NCBI RefSeq assembly: GCF_024297145.1
Contig: NZ_JANCTC010000001.1
Span: 708,938-772,937, forward strand
Reading direction: 5' to 3'
Source: Mesorhizobium sp. LMG 17147
Lineage (GTDB): Bacteria; Pseudomonadota; Alphaproteobacteria; Rhizobiales; Rhizobiaceae
Length of the DNA: 64,000 bases
Shown: in pieces, positions 17,896 to 27,803 of the stretch
How positions within the stretch are numbered: the first letter of the stretch is position 1
Layout: every line of letters begins with the position of its first letter
Made by a program: the position numbers and the translations under genes
Notes under the pieces: model-generated
Told to the model about the DNA's origin: nothing
The model's database searches: none
The model's input: only the letters and a program-made list of their open reading frames with translations

Positions 17896-19104
17896 ATGGC
17901 CGAAGCTTATGTCTATGATGCCGTGCGCACGCCGCGCGGCAGGGGCAAGAAAGATGGCTCGCTGCACGAAGTGCCGGCGGTGCGGCTCGGCGCCAAGGTG
18001 CTCGAGGCCATCCGCGACCGCAACGGGCTGAACACTAGCACTGTCGACGACATCATCTTCGGCTGCGTCGATCCGGTTGGCGAGGCGGGTGCGGTCATTC
18101 CACGTGCCGCCGCTTTCGAGGCCGGCTACGACACCAAGGCGCCCGGCATGCAGATATCGCGCTTCTGCGCCTCGGGCCTCGACGCCATCAATTTCGGCGC
18201 CGCCAAGATCGCGCATGGCGCCGACGAGATCGTCATTGCCGGTGGCGTCGAATCAATGTCGCGCGTCGGCATGGGCGCCTCCGGCGGCGCCTGGTTCATG
18301 GATCCCTCGGTCGGCCTGCCCGGCTGGTTCGTGCCGCAAGGCATATCGGCCGACCTGATCGCCACCAAATACGGCTTTTCGCGCGACGATGTCGATGCCT
18401 ACGCGGTCGAAAGCCAGAAGCGTGCCGCCAAGGCGTGGGGCGAGGGGCGCTTCAAGAATTCGGTGATCTCGGTCAAGGACCAGAACGGCCTGACCATCCT
18501 CGACCACGACGAGCACATGCGGCCTTCGACCGACATGCAGTCGCTGGCCGCGCTCAACCCGTCCTTCGTCATGCCCGGCGAAATGGGCGGCTTCGACGCC
18601 GTCGCTGTGCAGAAGCATCCCGAGGTGGAAGAGGTCAATCACGTCCACCATGCCGGCAATTCCTCCGGCATTGTCGACGGGGCGGCGGCCGTGCTGCTCG
18701 GCTCGAAAAAGGCGGGAAAGACGCTCGGCCTCAAGCCGCGCGCGCGCATCCGTGCGTTCGCCAATATCGGCTCCGAACCGGTGCTGATGCTGACCGGCCC
18801 GGTCGACGTCACCGAGAAGCTGTTGAAGCGGGCGAAGATGAAGCTGCAGGACATCGACTTGTTCGAGCTCAACGAGGCCTTCGCTTCGGTGGTGCTGCGC
18901 TACATGCAGGCTTTCGACATTCCGCATGACCGGATCAACGTCAATGGGGGGGCCATCGCCATGGGCCATCCGCTCGGCGCCACCGGTGCGATGATCTTCG
19001 GTACGGTGCTGGACGAATTGGAACGCCGCGACCTCAACACCGCGCTGGTGACGCTTTGCATCGGCGCCGGTATGGGCACCGCAACGATCATCGAACGCGT
19101 CTGA
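17896..19104 (+). CDS. fadA: acetyl-CoA C-acyltransferase (thiolase, FadA type)
   Basis: 402 aa from ATG 17896 with ribosome site CAGGAGA. The thiolase residues are all present: nucleophile C91 in [12 protein letters not shown]358 in [10 protein letters not shown] and C388 in TLCIGAGMG. It performs the last beta-oxidation step, cleaving 3-ketoacyl-CoA with CoA to acetyl-CoA plus a shortened acyl-CoA. It lies 17 bp after osmC and 9 bp before the FadB-type gene, which supports a degradative partner role. A biosynthetic acetoacetyl-CoA thiolase is less likely in this context. Confidence 0.88.
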   Translation: MAEAYVYDAVRTPRGRGKKDGSLHEVPAVRLGAKVLEAIRDRNGLNTSTVDDIIFGCVDPVGEAGAVIPRAAAFEAGYDTKAPGMQISRFCASGLDAINFGAAKIAHGADEIVIAGGVESMSRVGMGASGGAWFMDPSVGLPGWFVPQGISADLIATKYGFSRDDVDAYAVESQKRAAKAWGEGRFKNSVISVKDQNGLTILDHDEHMRPSTDMQSLAALNPSFVMPGEMGGFDAVAVQKHPEVEEVNHVHHAGNSSGIVDGAAAVLLGSKKAGKTLGLKPRARIRAFANIGSEPVLMLTGPVDVTEKLLKRAKMKLQDIDLFELNEAFASVVLRYMQAFDIPHDRINVNGGAIAMGHPLGATGAMIFGTVLDELERRDLNTALVTLCIGAGMGTATIIERV

Positions 19105-19113
19105 CGGAGAGAG

Positions 19114-21336
19114 ATGATGAGCTACACCAATTTCACCCTCGACATCGACGCCGACGGCATTGCGCTGGTCACCTGGAACATGCCGGACCGTTCGATGAAC
19201 GTCTTCACCGAGGAGGTGATGCGCGAACTGAACGCCATCGTCGACAAAGTGGCAAGCGATGCAGTGATAAAGGGCGCGGTGATCACCTCCGGCAAGGATA
19301 CGTTCTCGGGCGGCGCCGATATCACCATGCTGCAGAAGATGCTGGCGACCTTCGCCGCCGACAAAGCGAAGGACCCGGAGAAGGCGACCAAGGCGCTGTT
19401 CGACAAGGCGGGCGCTATGAATGGCCTGTTCCGTAAACTGGAAACCTCGGGCAAGCCGTGGGTTTCGGCGATCAACGGCACCTGCATGGGCGGCGCCTTC
19501 GAATTGTCGCTCGCCTGCCATGGCCGCGTCGCGGCTGATTCCGACCAGGTGAGGATGGCGCTTCCGGAAGTGAAGATCGGCATTTTTCCAGGCGCCGGCG
19601 GCACCCAGCGCGTGCCGCGGCTGACCGACCAGCAGCAGGCGCTGCAAATGCTGACGTCCGGCCAGACGCTGTCGCCGCAGAAGGCCAAGTCAATGGGCTT
19701 GATCCATGAGATTGCCGAGGCGGACAAGCTGGTCGAAACTGCCAAGGGGATGATCAAGAACGGCTTGAAACCGGTGGCGCCATGGGATGAAAAGGGCTTC
19801 AAGCTGCCCGGCGCTCCGATCTATTCGGTGGCAGGTGCCAATCTGTGGCCGCCGGCTATCGCCATTCTGCGCCGCGAGACCTATGGCAATTATCCCGCTG
19901 CCGCCGCCATCCTGAAATGCGTCTACGAGGGCCTGCTGGTGCCGTTCGATACCGCCTTGCGGATCGAGCAACGCTACTTCACCGAGGTCATGCAGACCAG
20001 GGAAGCGGCGGCGATGATCCGCTCATTGTTCGTGTCGCTGCAAGAACTGAACAAGGGCGCTCGCCGCCCAGCTGGTGTGCCGGAAACGACGTTCAAGAAG
20101 ATCGGCGTGCTCGGCGCCGGCTTCATGGGCGCCGGCATCGCCTATGTAACGGCCAAGGCCGGCATTCCGGTGGTGCTGCTCGACCGCGACATGGAGTCCG
20201 CCGCCAAGGGCAAGGCGCATTCCGAGACCCTGATCTCGGATCAGGTGAAGAAGGGCCGTGCCAAGCCGCAGGACAAGGATCGATTGCTGTCGCTGATTAC
20301 GCCAACGGCCGATTACGCGGATCTTGCCGGCTGCGATCTTGTGGTCGAGGCGGTGTTCGAGGACTCGGCCGTCAAGAAGGATGCCACCGAACAGGCCGAG
20401 GCTGTACTCAAGCCGTCGGCGATCTTCGCCTCGAATACGTCGACCATACCGATTACATCGCTGGCCAGGAATTCGGCGCGGCCGAAGAATTTCATCGGCA
20501 TCCACTTCTTCTCGCCGGTCGACAAGATGATGTTGGTCGAGATCATCCTCGGCAAGAAAACCGGCGACAAGGCGCTGGCCACCGCGATCGACTTTGTCCG
20601 CGCCATCAAGAAGACGCCGATCGTCGTCAACGATACGCGCGGTTTTTACGTCAATCGCTGCGTACTGCGCTACATGTCGGAAGCCTACAAGATGCTGATC
20701 GAAGGTGTTCCGGCGCCGATGATCGAGAATGCGGCGAAAGCCGCTGGCATGCCGGTCGGTCCTCTGGCGTTGACCGACGAGACGGCGATCGACCTTGCCC
20801 AGAAGATCATGAAGCAGACCATGCGCGACCTCGGCGACAAGGCGGTCGATCCGAAGCAGATGGCGCTGATCAACACGATGGTCGACACACATGGTCGCTT
20901 GGGCCGTAAGAACAGCAAGGGCTTCTATGACTATCCGGCAAAACCGGCAAAGAAGAAGCTGTGGCCAGGCCTCAGGGACCTCTACCCGCAGCTGTCGCCG
21001 GAGCAGGTCGACTATGAGGAACTGAAGCAGCGGCTGCTGGTCACCATCGCGCTTGAGGCGGTACGGGTGATGGAAGAGGGCATCGTTACCGACCCACGCG
21101 AGGCCGATGTCGGCTCGATCCTGGCCTTCGGCTTCGCACCCTATACGGGCGGTGCACTGTCCTACATCGACGGCATCAGCGCGAAGAAATTCGTCAAACT
21201 CGCCAAGCGCCTGCAGAAGAAATACGGCGCCGAGTTCAAGGCGCCGAAGCTGCTGCTCGACATGGCCGAGAAGGGCGAGACCTTCTACGAGCGCTTCGAT
21301 CCCTATACCAGGAACGAGGCCAAGGAGGCGGCCTGA
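19114..21336 (+). CDS. fadB: FadB-type enoyl-CoA hydratase / 3-hydroxyacyl-CoA dehydrogenase
   Basis: 740 aa. The N-terminal crotonase domain (1 to about 200) carries both hydratase glutamates, E130 in [13 protein letters not shown] and E152 in [15 protein letters not shown] linker leads to the NAD-binding 3-hydroxyacyl-CoA dehydrogenase domain ([15 protein letters not shown] at about 332) and two C-terminal helical segments. It hydrates enoyl-CoA and oxidises the hydroxy product, feeding the thiolase encoded just upstream. Start is ATG 19114 or the adjacent ATG 19117, after GGAGAGAG. With the dehydrogenases and thiolase it completes a beta-oxidation spiral in one operon. Confidence 0.9.
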   Translation: MMSYTNFTLDIDADGIALVTWNMPDRSMNVFTEEVMRELNAIVDKVASDAVIKGAVITSGKDTFSGGADITMLQKMLATFAADKAKDPEKATKALFDKAGAMNGLFRKLETSGKPWVSAINGTCMGGAFELSLACHGRVAADSDQVRMALPEVKIGIFPGAGGTQRVPRLTDQQQALQMLTSGQTLSPQKAKSMGLIHEIAEADKLVETAKGMIKNGLKPVAPWDEKGFKLPGAPIYSVAGANLWPPAIAILRRETYGNYPAAAAILKCVYEGLLVPFDTALRIEQRYFTEVMQTREAAAMIRSLFVSLQELNKGARRPAGVPETTFKKIGVLGAGFMGAGIAYVTAKAGIPVVLLDRDMESAAKGKAHSETLISDQVKKGRAKPQDKDRLLSLITPTADYADLAGCDLVVEAVFEDSAVKKDATEQAEAVLKPSAIFASNTSTIPITSLARNSARPKNFIGIHFFSPVDKMMLVEIILGKKTGDKALATAIDFVRAIKKTPIVVNDTRGFYVNRCVLRYMSEAYKMLIEGVPAPMIENAAKAAGMPVGPLALTDETAIDLAQKIMKQTMRDLGDKAVDPKQMALINTMVDTHGRLGRKNSKGFYDYPAKPAKKKLWPGLRDLYPQLSPEQVDYEELKQRLLVTIALEAVRVMEEGIVTDPREADVGSILAFGFAPYTGGALSYIDGISAKKFVKLAKRLQKKYGAEFKAPKLLLDMAEKGETFYERFDPYTRNEAKEAA

Positions 21337-21417
21337 CGCCGTCTCCGGCGGTGGACAAGATGGCGGCCAAGGGGTAGAACAGCGAAGGTATTTTTTCCTG
21401 TTTCGAAGGAGAGCAAG

Positions 21418-22062
21418 GTGCTCTCGCACGACCGCGTTTGGGCCGCCATCGACGCTCTTGCCGAGCGTTATTCGCTTTCGGCCTCCGGACTGGCCAGGCG
21501 CGCTGGCCTCGACTCGACCGCCTTCAACAAATCGAAGCGGCTGTCCTCAGATGGGCGGCCCCGCTGGCCGTCGACCGAATCGCTGGCCAAGATCATCGAG
21601 GCGACCGGCGCCTCGCTGGATGAATTTGCAGGGCTGGTCGAAGGCCGGGGTAATTCCGGCGCACTGCCCGTGCAGAAATCGTCGGTGCCGCTGCTTGGCT
21701 TCGCCCAGGCGGGCGCCGGTGGCTTCTTCGACGATGCCGGGTTTCCGGCGGGGCAGGGATGGGACCTGATCGAATTGCCGGCACGGGCAACCGAAACCTC
21801 CTATGCGTTGAAGGTCCAGGGCGATTCCATGCTGCCGCTCTACCGCAATGGCGATGTCCTCATCGTCGAGCCGGGAGCTACCATACGAAAGGGCGATCGC
21901 GTCGTCGTCAAGACCAATGCCGGCGAGGTGATGGCCAAGGTGCTCGACCGCCAGACACCGAAGTCGATCACGCTGGTCTCCCTCAATCCCGATCACCCGG
22001 ACCGCGACATCCCCATGCGCGATGTCGAATGGGTGGCGCGGATTGTCTGGGCAAGCCAGTAG
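21418..22062 (+). CDS. HTH repressor with S24 (LexA-like) peptidase domain
   Basis: 214 aa from GTG 21418 after AAGGAGAG. An N-terminal helix-turn-helix (about 17-60, LSASGLARRAGLDSTAFN) is joined to an S24 peptidase fold. The serine is S137 in GDSMLPLYRNGD and the general-base lysine is K174 in VMAKVL, 37 residues later as in LexA and UmuD. Ala-Gly bonds at 98-99 and 100-101 in FAQAGAGGF lie close to where LexA-type cleavage sites fall. It may therefore be a self-cleaving repressor. The target is unknown; it lies 11 bp ahead of the nuclease-like gene and is probably co-transcribed with it. Confidence 0.83.
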   Translation: MLSHDRVWAAIDALAERYSLSASGLARRAGLDSTAFNKSKRLSSDGRPRWPSTESLAKIIEATGASLDEFAGLVEGRGNSGALPVQKSSVPLLGFAQAGAGGFFDDAGFPAGQGWDLIELPARATETSYALKVQGDSMLPLYRNGDVLIVEPGATIRKGDRVVVKTNAGEVMAKVLDRQTPKSITLVSLNPDHPDRDIPMRDVEWVARIVWASQ

Positions 22063-22073
22063 GCGCGGGGCCG

Positions 22074-22913
22074 GTGCGTCTGCCTCACCTTGCCTTGGCT
22101 GTTCTGGCGATCCCGGCGATGGCCACGGCAATTGTCGCCGGCGGCCGCGCCGTCCAGAGCGAAAGCGGCGGCCCCTGGGAACAAATCCAGGTCGGCGCCG
22201 AACCGCAGCCCGCCGCGCCGGCTACGTCGGCCATCCCGAAGCCAGTGCCGGCCAAGCAGGCGGCGCATTCGAGGGCAATCGATCCAGAAATCGTGGTGCC
22301 GCCGCAGCTCGGTTCCAACGAGCTTGAACGGATAGAGCCGCGCGCCCCGCTGAGCGATCTGGCATTGGCCGGACCGCCCAAGCCGCCAAAAACGAAAATG
22401 CCCGACGACTGGAAAGGCACGAAACTATTCCAGCCCGTCGCGTCGGCGGCCGGGGTCATCGAAGCAAAAGGCTATTCGATTGCGGTTTCCGGTATCGACA
22501 TCGTCAAGCAGGAGGAGACTTGCACCGACGGCGGCGAGTCCTGGAATTGCGGCATTCGGGCGCGAACGGCCTTCCGCGCCTTTCTCCGCAGTCGTGCGGT
22601 GGTCTGTGCCGTGCCGCCCGAAGGCGGTCGTGATCTGATCGCCGCCGAGTGTCGGATCGGCAATCAGGATATCGGCCAATGGCTGGTCGAAAATGGCTGG
22701 GCGCGCGCCGCCAAGGGCGGCCCTTACGTAGAAGCCGGCGAGAAGGCGCGTGCAGCAAAAAAAGGCGTCTTCGGGCCGGCGCCGAGCGTTTCAGGCCTGC
22801 CGCCGCTCCCGGCTGCTGCGTCGCGATCCGCGCCTGTAGCGCCTAGCTCGATCCTGGAGGAGCAGGACGGCGCTCTCATGCCGCCAGCTGACCAGCCAGC
22901 GCCCGCTGAATGA
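22074..22913 (+). CDS. secreted thermonuclease-like (SNase homolog) protein
   Basis: 279 aa from GTG 22074, 11 bp after the S24 repressor. An N-terminal hydrophobic segment ([19 protein letters not shown]) acts as signal or anchor, followed by a Pro/Ala-rich spacer. The C-terminal half (about 125-245) resembles a staphylococcal nuclease fold, with [20 protein letters not shown] matching the family's C-terminal signature. Several of the Asp, Arg and Glu residues of active nucleases are not obvious, so activity is uncertain. The last 38 bp overlap the 3' end of lysK on the other strand. Location is probably periplasmic. Confidence 0.68.
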   Translation: MRLPHLALAVLAIPAMATAIVAGGRAVQSESGGPWEQIQVGAEPQPAAPATSAIPKPVPAKQAAHSRAIDPEIVVPPQLGSNELERIEPRAPLSDLALAGPPKPPKTKMPDDWKGTKLFQPVASAAGVIEAKGYSIAVSGIDIVKQEETCTDGGESWNCGIRARTAFRAFLRSRAVVCAVPPEGGRDLIAAECRIGNQDIGQWLVENGWARAAKGGPYVEAGEKARAAKKGVFGPAPSVSGLPPLPAAASRSAPVAPSSILEEQDGALMPPADQPAPAE

Positions 22914-24531
22914 GCTCACGCGTTTCGGCGATGCCGTAGAGCGCGGCGAAGGAGCCGAAGCGCGGCCCGCGTTCCTGACCTATCAGCACCTGATAGATCA
23001 TCTGGAAGAAGGCGACGGAGACACCGGGTCCGCCCTCCGGGCTCTGCTTGGAATGATCCTGGTAGCGCTCAATCTTGCGCGCAACATTGAGGGCAGCGTT
23101 CTGGATCGCCTCGCTGTCGGCATTAGCCGGCAGCGCGGCGAGCGCTTCCGAAAGCTTGGTCAGCGCCTCGCGCTCGACCGCGTCGGCGGCACGATACACT
23201 TTCGCCGGCTTCACGAAATCGTCGAAATAGCGGATGGCATATTCGGCCAGCCGGTCGAGCTCGGGATGGGTCGTCGGCGTCACACCCGGCGCGTGGCGCG
23301 AAATGAAACCCCACAGCACGCTCCTGTTTTGGGCATTCGAGGCGCTGACCAGGTTGAGCAGCAGCGAGAACGGAACCGGCAGGTCGACTGCCGGGGGATT
23401 GCCGTCATGCATGTGCCAGACCGGATTGCCCAGCCGCTCCTTCCAGTCCTGCCTCTGATAGGCAGAGAGGAACGTATAATACTCGTCCACTGCCTTCGGG
23501 ATAACGTCGAAATAAAGCTTCTTCGCGGTTCGCGGGCGCTGGAACATATAAAGGCTAAGACTCTCGGTCGGCGCGTAAGTTAGCCACTCGTCGATGGTTA
23601 GCCCATTGCCCTTCGACTTCGAGATCTTCTGGCCATGCTCATCGAGGAACAGCTCATAATTGAAGCCCTCCGGCGCCGGAGCATCGAGCGCGCGGCAAAT
23701 CTGCCCGGCGAGCTTGACGGAATCGATCAGATCCTTGCCGGACATCTCGTAATCGACGCCGAGTGCTGCCCAGCGCATCGCCCAATCGGGCTTCCATTGC
23801 AGCTTGGCATGACCGCCGGTCACCGGCGTCTCGAAGCGCTCGCCGGTGTCCGGATCGCGCCACACTATGGTGCCGGCGTCGAGCTTGCGCTCGTCGATCG
23901 CGACTTGCATGACGATCCCGGTGTTGGGATGGATCGGCAGAAAGGGCGAATAACTCAGCGCCCGTTCCTCGCGCAGCGACGGCAGCATAATTGCCATCAC
24001 CTTATCAAAGCGCTCGAGCATCTTGAGCAGCGTCGCGTCGAAGCGGCCGGAAGTATAATAGTCGGTCGAGGAAGCGAATTCGTAATCGAAGCCGAAACGG
24101 TCGAGGAAAGCGCGCAGCCGTGCGTTATTGGCGGCGCCGAACGACGGATACTCATTGGAGAAAGGGTCCGGTATCCTGGTCAGCGGCTTGCCGAGATAGG
24201 CGCGCAGCATGTCCTTGTTAGGCACATTGTCCGGCACCTTGCGCAATCCGTCCATGTCGTCGGAGAAGCACAGCAGTCGCGTCTTGACCTTGTCTTCAGT
24301 CAGCACGCGGAAGGCGTGGCGCACCATAGATGTGCGCGCCACCTCGCCGAACGTGCCGATATGCGGCAGGCCGGACGGGCCGTAGCCGGTCTCAAACAGC
24401 ACCGTTTCCGGGTAGCCGCCGATCGCGTAGCGAGCGACGATCTTTTTCGCTTCCTCGAACGGCCACGCCTTGCTTTCGGCGGCGGCGGTGAGGACTTCCG
24501 GACTGAGATCGATCGGCTGTTGTTCGGCCAT
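22876..24531 (-). CDS. lysK: lysine--tRNA ligase, class I
   Basis: 551 aa from ATG 24531. Class I synthetase motifs are visible: HIGH-like LPHIGTFGE near residue 55 and KMSKS-like KISKSKGNG near 295. It charges tRNA-Lys with lysine. Most bacteria use the unrelated class II LysRS; the class I enzyme is characteristic of alphaproteobacteria, spirochaetes and archaea. The 3' end overlaps the convergent nuclease-like gene by 38 bp. No T-box or other leader is apparent; the 247 bp upstream contain a common rhizobial repeat. Confidence 0.93.
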   Translation of the reverse strand: MAEQQPIDLSPEVLTAAAESKAWPFEEAKKIVARYAIGGYPETVLFETGYGPSGLPHIGTFGEVARTSMVRHAFRVLTEDKVKTRLLCFSDDMDGLRKVPDNVPNKDMLRAYLGKPLTRIPDPFSNEYPSFGAANNARLRAFLDRFGFDYEFASSTDYYTSGRFDATLLKMLERFDKVMAIMLPSLREERALSYSPFLPIHPNTGIVMQVAIDERKLDAGTIVWRDPDTGERFETPVTGGHAKLQWKPDWAMRWAALGVDYEMSGKDLIDSVKLAGQICRALDAPAPEGFNYELFLDEHGQKISKSKGNGLTIDEWLTYAPTESLSLYMFQRPRTAKKLYFDVIPKAVDEYYTFLSAYQRQDWKERLGNPVWHMHDGNPPAVDLPVPFSLLLNLVSASNAQNRSVLWGFISRHAPGVTPTTHPELDRLAEYAIRYFDDFVKPAKVYRAADAVEREALTKLSEALAALPANADSEAIQNAALNVARKIERYQDHSKQSPEGGPGVSVAFFQMIYQVLIGQERGPRFGSFAALYGIAETRELIQRALAGQLAA

Positions 24532-24579
24532 GATGCTATTCCTGCAACTTGCCGGCATCCATGCCGACAGCCGCATGCT

Positions 24580-24620
24580 CTAGACCATGATCCCGAAAAG
24601 TGGAACCCGGTTTCAGGGCA
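24580..24620. repeat. dispersed rhizobial intergenic repeat
   Basis: The segment containing CCATGATCCCGAAAAGTGG followed by a CCGGTTTC block matches a repeat I recall as very frequent between genes in Mesorhizobium and relatives. It lies between lysK and the TerB gene. No second copy was recognised in this window. Confidence 0.5.
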
Positions 24621-24778
24621 GGACCGCGATCAGGCAAGAAGATTAAGAGCTCCCGTCCCAATTAGTCGGGATGGATCAAGTTCCAAGGCGTGACCGGAGC
24701 GCCAACGATCGCCGCTCTTTTTCCTTGCGGCGCCGGTCTCTCGTTCCTAACTTCGGGACCCATCTCAAGGAGTTCTAA

Positions 24779-25189
24779 ATGCCTTTGTCGCCGCACGAAG
24801 CCATGATCTACCTGATGGTCATCACCTCGGCGTCGGACCGCGACATGACCGACATCGAACTGGCGCGGATCGGCGACGTCGTTCGATCCTGGCCGGTGTT
24901 TGAGGATTTCAACCAGGAGCGGCTGGTCGATGTCGCTCAGGCCTGCCAGGAAATGCTGCAGGAAAAGGACGGGCTGGAGGGCGTCCTGGCGCGTGTCGCC
25001 AAGGCGCTTCCGGAACGCTTGCGTGACACCGCCTATGCCGCCGCCTTCGAGGTTGCGGCCGTCGATCTCGAAATGCGCCTGGAGGAGGTGCGCGTGCTGC
25101 AGCTCGTCCGCCGGGAACTCGATCTCGATGCGCTGACGGTCGCCGCCATCGCGCGAGCCGCCAAGGCGCGCCTTCGCACGCTGACCTGA
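24779..25189 (+). CDS. TerB-family (tellurite resistance-like) protein
   Basis: 136 aa, all alpha-helical, with a conserved acidic TerB-type N-terminal segment (SASDRDMTDIELARIGDV at about 17-34) and two helical halves. TerB domains bind metal ions and often serve stress or surveillance functions; no other ter genes are nearby. The ATG at 24779 follows an AAGGAG ribosome site. The gene stands alone, with lysK upstream and divergent and a binding-protein gene convergent 8 bp downstream. Specific function is not predictable. Confidence 0.78.
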   Translation: MPLSPHEAMIYLMVITSASDRDMTDIELARIGDVVRSWPVFEDFNQERLVDVAQACQEMLQEKDGLEGVLARVAKALPERLRDTAYAAAFEVAAVDLEMRLEEVRVLQLVRRELDLDALTVAAIARAAKARLRTLT

Positions 25190-25197
25190 GCCGGCAG

Positions 25198-26049
25198 TCA
25201 GAAAAAGCTGACCGGAAAATAGCGAAGATAAAACTCGGCGAACGTACCTTTCACCGAAATTTCCTGCAGCGCGTAGTCGAAAGCGGCGGCCAGTGCCGGG
25301 TCGTCGGCCCTGGTGGCGATCGCCATGCCCGAGCCAAGGTATTCGGGTGCCAGATAGGGGCCGCCGGCAAAGCGGCAACAGCCAGCCGCATCGGAGCCGC
25401 CGAGCCAGAAGGCGAAACGCATGCCGTCGCCGAAGGCGGCGTCGATCTTGCCGGCTTTCAGCTTGCCATAAAGCTCCTCCGGCTTTGCGAAGGGGACGAT
25501 TTGGACGTCGCCGAAATAAGTGCGCAGCATTCGCTCATGCGCGGAATCGGCTATCACGCCGACACGTTTACTGCGCAGCCTGTCGAACATTGGTTCGGTC
25601 AGCGCCTGTGTCTTCAGCATGATGAAGCGTGCCGGAAATTGCAGGTAGGGGCGTGAGAATGCGTATTTCGACCGCGACTCCGGCGTCGCGGCGATGCCGG
25701 CAATGATCGCTTCGCCTTCGCCTTTCCCGAGCGCACCTTCGAGCTCGGCCCAGGGCAGCGCCTGGATCTGGCATTTTTCGGCAATGCCGAGCTCGGCGCA
25801 GATGGCGCGCGCCAGGTCGACATGGAAGCCCGACAGCCGGCCTGCCCCATCGAGGAAATTGAACGGCGGGAAATCCGTGGTGGTCAGGAATCGCAGCCGC
25901 GGCAGCATCGAAAGGTCCGGCTTTGGCAGCCGCTCCTTGGCGTCCCAAAACACCGGCACCTGCGGCTCCGCGGCGAGCGCATCAGCCGCAAGCGATTGCG
26001 CTCCGATCAATATCGAGATCAATGAAATGGATATGCGCCGAAACGCCAC
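25198..26049 (-). CDS. orphan periplasmic solute-binding protein (family 3)
   Basis: 283 aa from GTG 26049, with an N-terminal signal peptide (SISLISILIGAQSLAADALA) and a periplasmic binding protein fold (FLTTTDFPPFNFLDG at about 54, GIAATPESRSKYAFSRPYL at about 117). This family binds amino acids or related solutes for ABC importers. No permease or ATPase gene is adjacent, so it either serves a distant transporter or acts as a sensor. It is divergent from the luxR gene, and two direct repeats of a GTACGAAA..TAACACAG motif lie between the genes, immediately upstream of its start. Confidence 0.8.
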   Translation of the reverse strand: MAFRRISISLISILIGAQSLAADALAAEPQVPVFWDAKERLPKPDLSMLPRLRFLTTTDFPPFNFLDGAGRLSGFHVDLARAICAELGIAEKCQIQALPWAELEGALGKGEGEAIIAGIAATPESRSKYAFSRPYLQFPARFIMLKTQALTEPMFDRLRSKRVGVIADSAHERMLRTYFGDVQIVPFAKPEELYGKLKAGKIDAAFGDGMRFAFWLGGSDAAGCCRFAGGPYLAPEYLGSGMAIATRADDPALAAAFDYALQEISVKGTFAEFYLRYFPVSFF

Positions 26050-26082
26050 GCGACGACTCCGTCCGGTCTTGCCCCGGCTTTA

Positions 26083-26121
26083 GTACGAAATAACACAGTT
26101 TTTTGTACGAAAATAACACAG
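26083..26121. promoter_or_regulatory. tandem direct repeats between binding-protein and luxR genes
   Basis: GTACGAAATAACACAG (26083-26098) recurs as GTACGAAAATAACACAG (26105-26121) with starts 22 bp apart, close to two helical turns. This is a plausible double binding site for a regulator of the binding-protein gene (34 bp away) or of luxR. Confidence 0.45.
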
Positions 26122-26320
26122 GCACAACGGTTTTTGGTTTCATCGTGACGATTTAGGGATATTGTTTAGTGAGTTTGCAAATGACTGTGTGATGCCGGCT
26201 GAAGAGGAGCGGTAGGGCGCACAAAGGGAGCAGCTTTGCAGTCCGGGGTTGATGGCATAGTGCGGGTTGATCACTGCCATTGGTCTCAAGAGCGGAAGGC
26301 AACATGGGGTAGATGTTGCG

Positions 26321-27052
26321 ATGGGTCATTTCGATCGTACCCTGGAGTTGATAGATCAGTTGCAGCACGCCGGTACAGCGGCCGCCGTCTGCGAAAAGCT
26401 ACTGGGGGTAACAAGCGGGTTCGGGCTGACGGCGCTGATGGCCGGGACGGTTCCGCAACCCGGTACGCCGAGAAACCGGCAAAAGGACCATGTGCTGCTT
26501 TGCGACTGGCCGGCTGAATGGCTTGAGCGCTACGTTGCGCGCAACTACGTCGATCACGATCCAGTCGTCAGTCACATGAAGCAGCTTCAAGCGCCATTCC
26601 AGTGGCGGGAAGCGTCTCAGGGCATCCGTATCGGCAAGAGCGGCGGCGATGTCATGGGTGACGCCGGTGAATTCAAGCTGCGCGACGGGTTGGCCTTCCC
26701 GCTGATCACGCTCGATGGCCAGATCGTCATGGTGTCGCTAGGCGGCGAGGCTGTCGAATTGTCGGGCGCCGAATTCGGGCTTGTGTCGCTGGTCTCGACT
26801 TATGCGATTGGCCGCGCCATGCAGCTCCACACTATGGCGGGCAAAACCATCGACCATGTCGAATTGACGCCGCGTGAGCGCGAATGCCTGCAATGGGCCG
26901 CCGTTGGCAAGTCCGAATGGGAGATTTCACAAATTCTCGGCATTTCTGAACACACGTCAGAGAAACACCTTCTTAACGCCAAAAGCAAACTCGGTGCCGT
27001 CAACCGGGTCCAGGCCGTCGCGGAAGCGATAAGGCGCGGCTATATTAACTAG
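26321..27052 (+). CDS. LuxR-family quorum-sensing regulator (possible MqsR-like)
   Basis: 243 aa from ATG 26321. The N-terminal autoinducer-binding domain keeps the AHL-pocket residues: W67 and Y71 in WLERYVARNY, D80-P81 in DHDPVV, W95, and the glycine of GLAFPL. A C-terminal LuxR/GerE helix-turn-helix follows (LTPRERECLQWAAVGKSEWE at about 184-203). It should bind an acyl-homoserine lactone and regulate transcription. It is 97 bp ahead of luxI in the same direction. The longer frame from a TTG at 26267 lacks a ribosome site and is not favoured. Confidence 0.9.
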   Translation: MGHFDRTLELIDQLQHAGTAAAVCEKLLGVTSGFGLTALMAGTVPQPGTPRNRQKDHVLLCDWPAEWLERYVARNYVDHDPVVSHMKQLQAPFQWREASQGIRIGKSGGDVMGDAGEFKLRDGLAFPLITLDGQIVMVSLGGEAVELSGAEFGLVSLVSTYAIGRAMQLHTMAGKTIDHVELTPRERECLQWAAVGKSEWEISQILGISEHTSEKHLLNAKSKLGAVNRVQAVAEAIRRGYIN

Positions 27053-27082
27053 GTCGGCCGCGCCGGCCTAGAAATTCTTGCC

Positions 27083-27096
27083 TACGCGATCGCGTA
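27083..27096. promoter_or_regulatory. 14 bp palindrome before luxI: lux box or terminator
   Basis: TACGCGATCGCGTA is a perfect palindrome 54 bp before the luxI start. It is followed by ATTTTTT, so it could be a short intrinsic terminator after luxR (5 bp stem, GATC loop). Its symmetry and place also suit a LuxR-type operator. The sequence alone does not decide. Confidence 0.45.
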
Positions 27097-27149
27097 ATTT
27101 TTTCGGGGAAGCACGGCCGTATCTTCCTATTGAAACTAGGAGACGGCAA

Positions 27150-27788
27150 ATGCTTTTTTCCCTCACGACCCAGGAATTGATGGAACGGCCCGACCTCTGG
27201 GAGGCAGTTCATCGTTTGCGTTACAGAGTTTTCGTCGAAGAGATGGGATGGACCGATCTGCAGCGCCCCGACGGCCTCGAGATCGATCAATTCGACCACG
27301 ACGAGGCAGTGCACCAGATCGTCATCCGCAATGGCGAGCTCGCCGGTTACCAGCGGATGTTGCCGACGACTCGGGCACATCTTCTAACCGATGTGCTGGC
27401 GGACCTTTATGAGGGAACCCCACCGTCGGGCCCGAATGTCTATGAACTGACCCGCTATGCGGTTGCACCGGGGTTCCGCGACGGCCGGCGCGGCGTGTCG
27501 ACGGTCGGCACGGAGCTGATCGCCGGCTTCGTCGAGTGGGGTCTGAAGCGCAACGTCAACCAGGTTATCATCGAATTCGAGCCGATGTGGGTGCTTCGCG
27601 CGCTGCAGCTGCATTTCCTGGCAACGCCGCTCGGTTACCAGCGTACCTATGGCAACCAGCAGGTGGTTGCCACACTGCTCACCTTCAACGAGCACACGCT
27701 CGACGTGGTGCGTTCGCGCCGCAACCACTTTGCGCCGGTGCTGGCCAGAGGGTACCCGGACATGCTCGGACAGCGACGCGCCTCGTGA
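27150..27788 (+). CDS. acyl-homoserine-lactone synthase (LuxI family; possible MqsI-like)
   Basis: 212 aa from ATG 27150 after CTAGGAGA. All LuxI hallmark residues are present: R24, F28 and W34 in LRYRVFVEEMGW, D46 and D49 in EIDQFD, R69, and E99 and R102 in YELTRYAV. It makes an AHL from S-adenosylmethionine and an acyl donor. A crotonase gene follows after 15 bp and is surely co-transcribed, so the acyl chain is probably modified by that protein. I recall a Mesorhizobium luxR-luxI-crotonase set named mqsRIC, but cannot verify identity from this sequence. Confidence 0.92.
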   Translation: MLFSLTTQELMERPDLWEAVHRLRYRVFVEEMGWTDLQRPDGLEIDQFDHDEAVHQIVIRNGELAGYQRMLPTTRAHLLTDVLADLYEGTPPSGPNVYELTRYAVAPGFRDGRRGVSTVGTELIAGFVEWGLKRNVNQVIIEFEPMWVLRALQLHFLATPLGYQRTYGNQQVVATLLTFNEHTLDVVRSRRNHFAPVLARGYPDMLGQRRAS

Positions 27789-27803
27789 GATTGGAGAGAG
27801 GCC

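Noticed and set aside
20023..21429. 468-codon minus-strand frame opposite the FadB-type gene
   Set aside because: Composition-driven shadow of a well-conserved gene; His/Arg/Asp-rich and without motifs.
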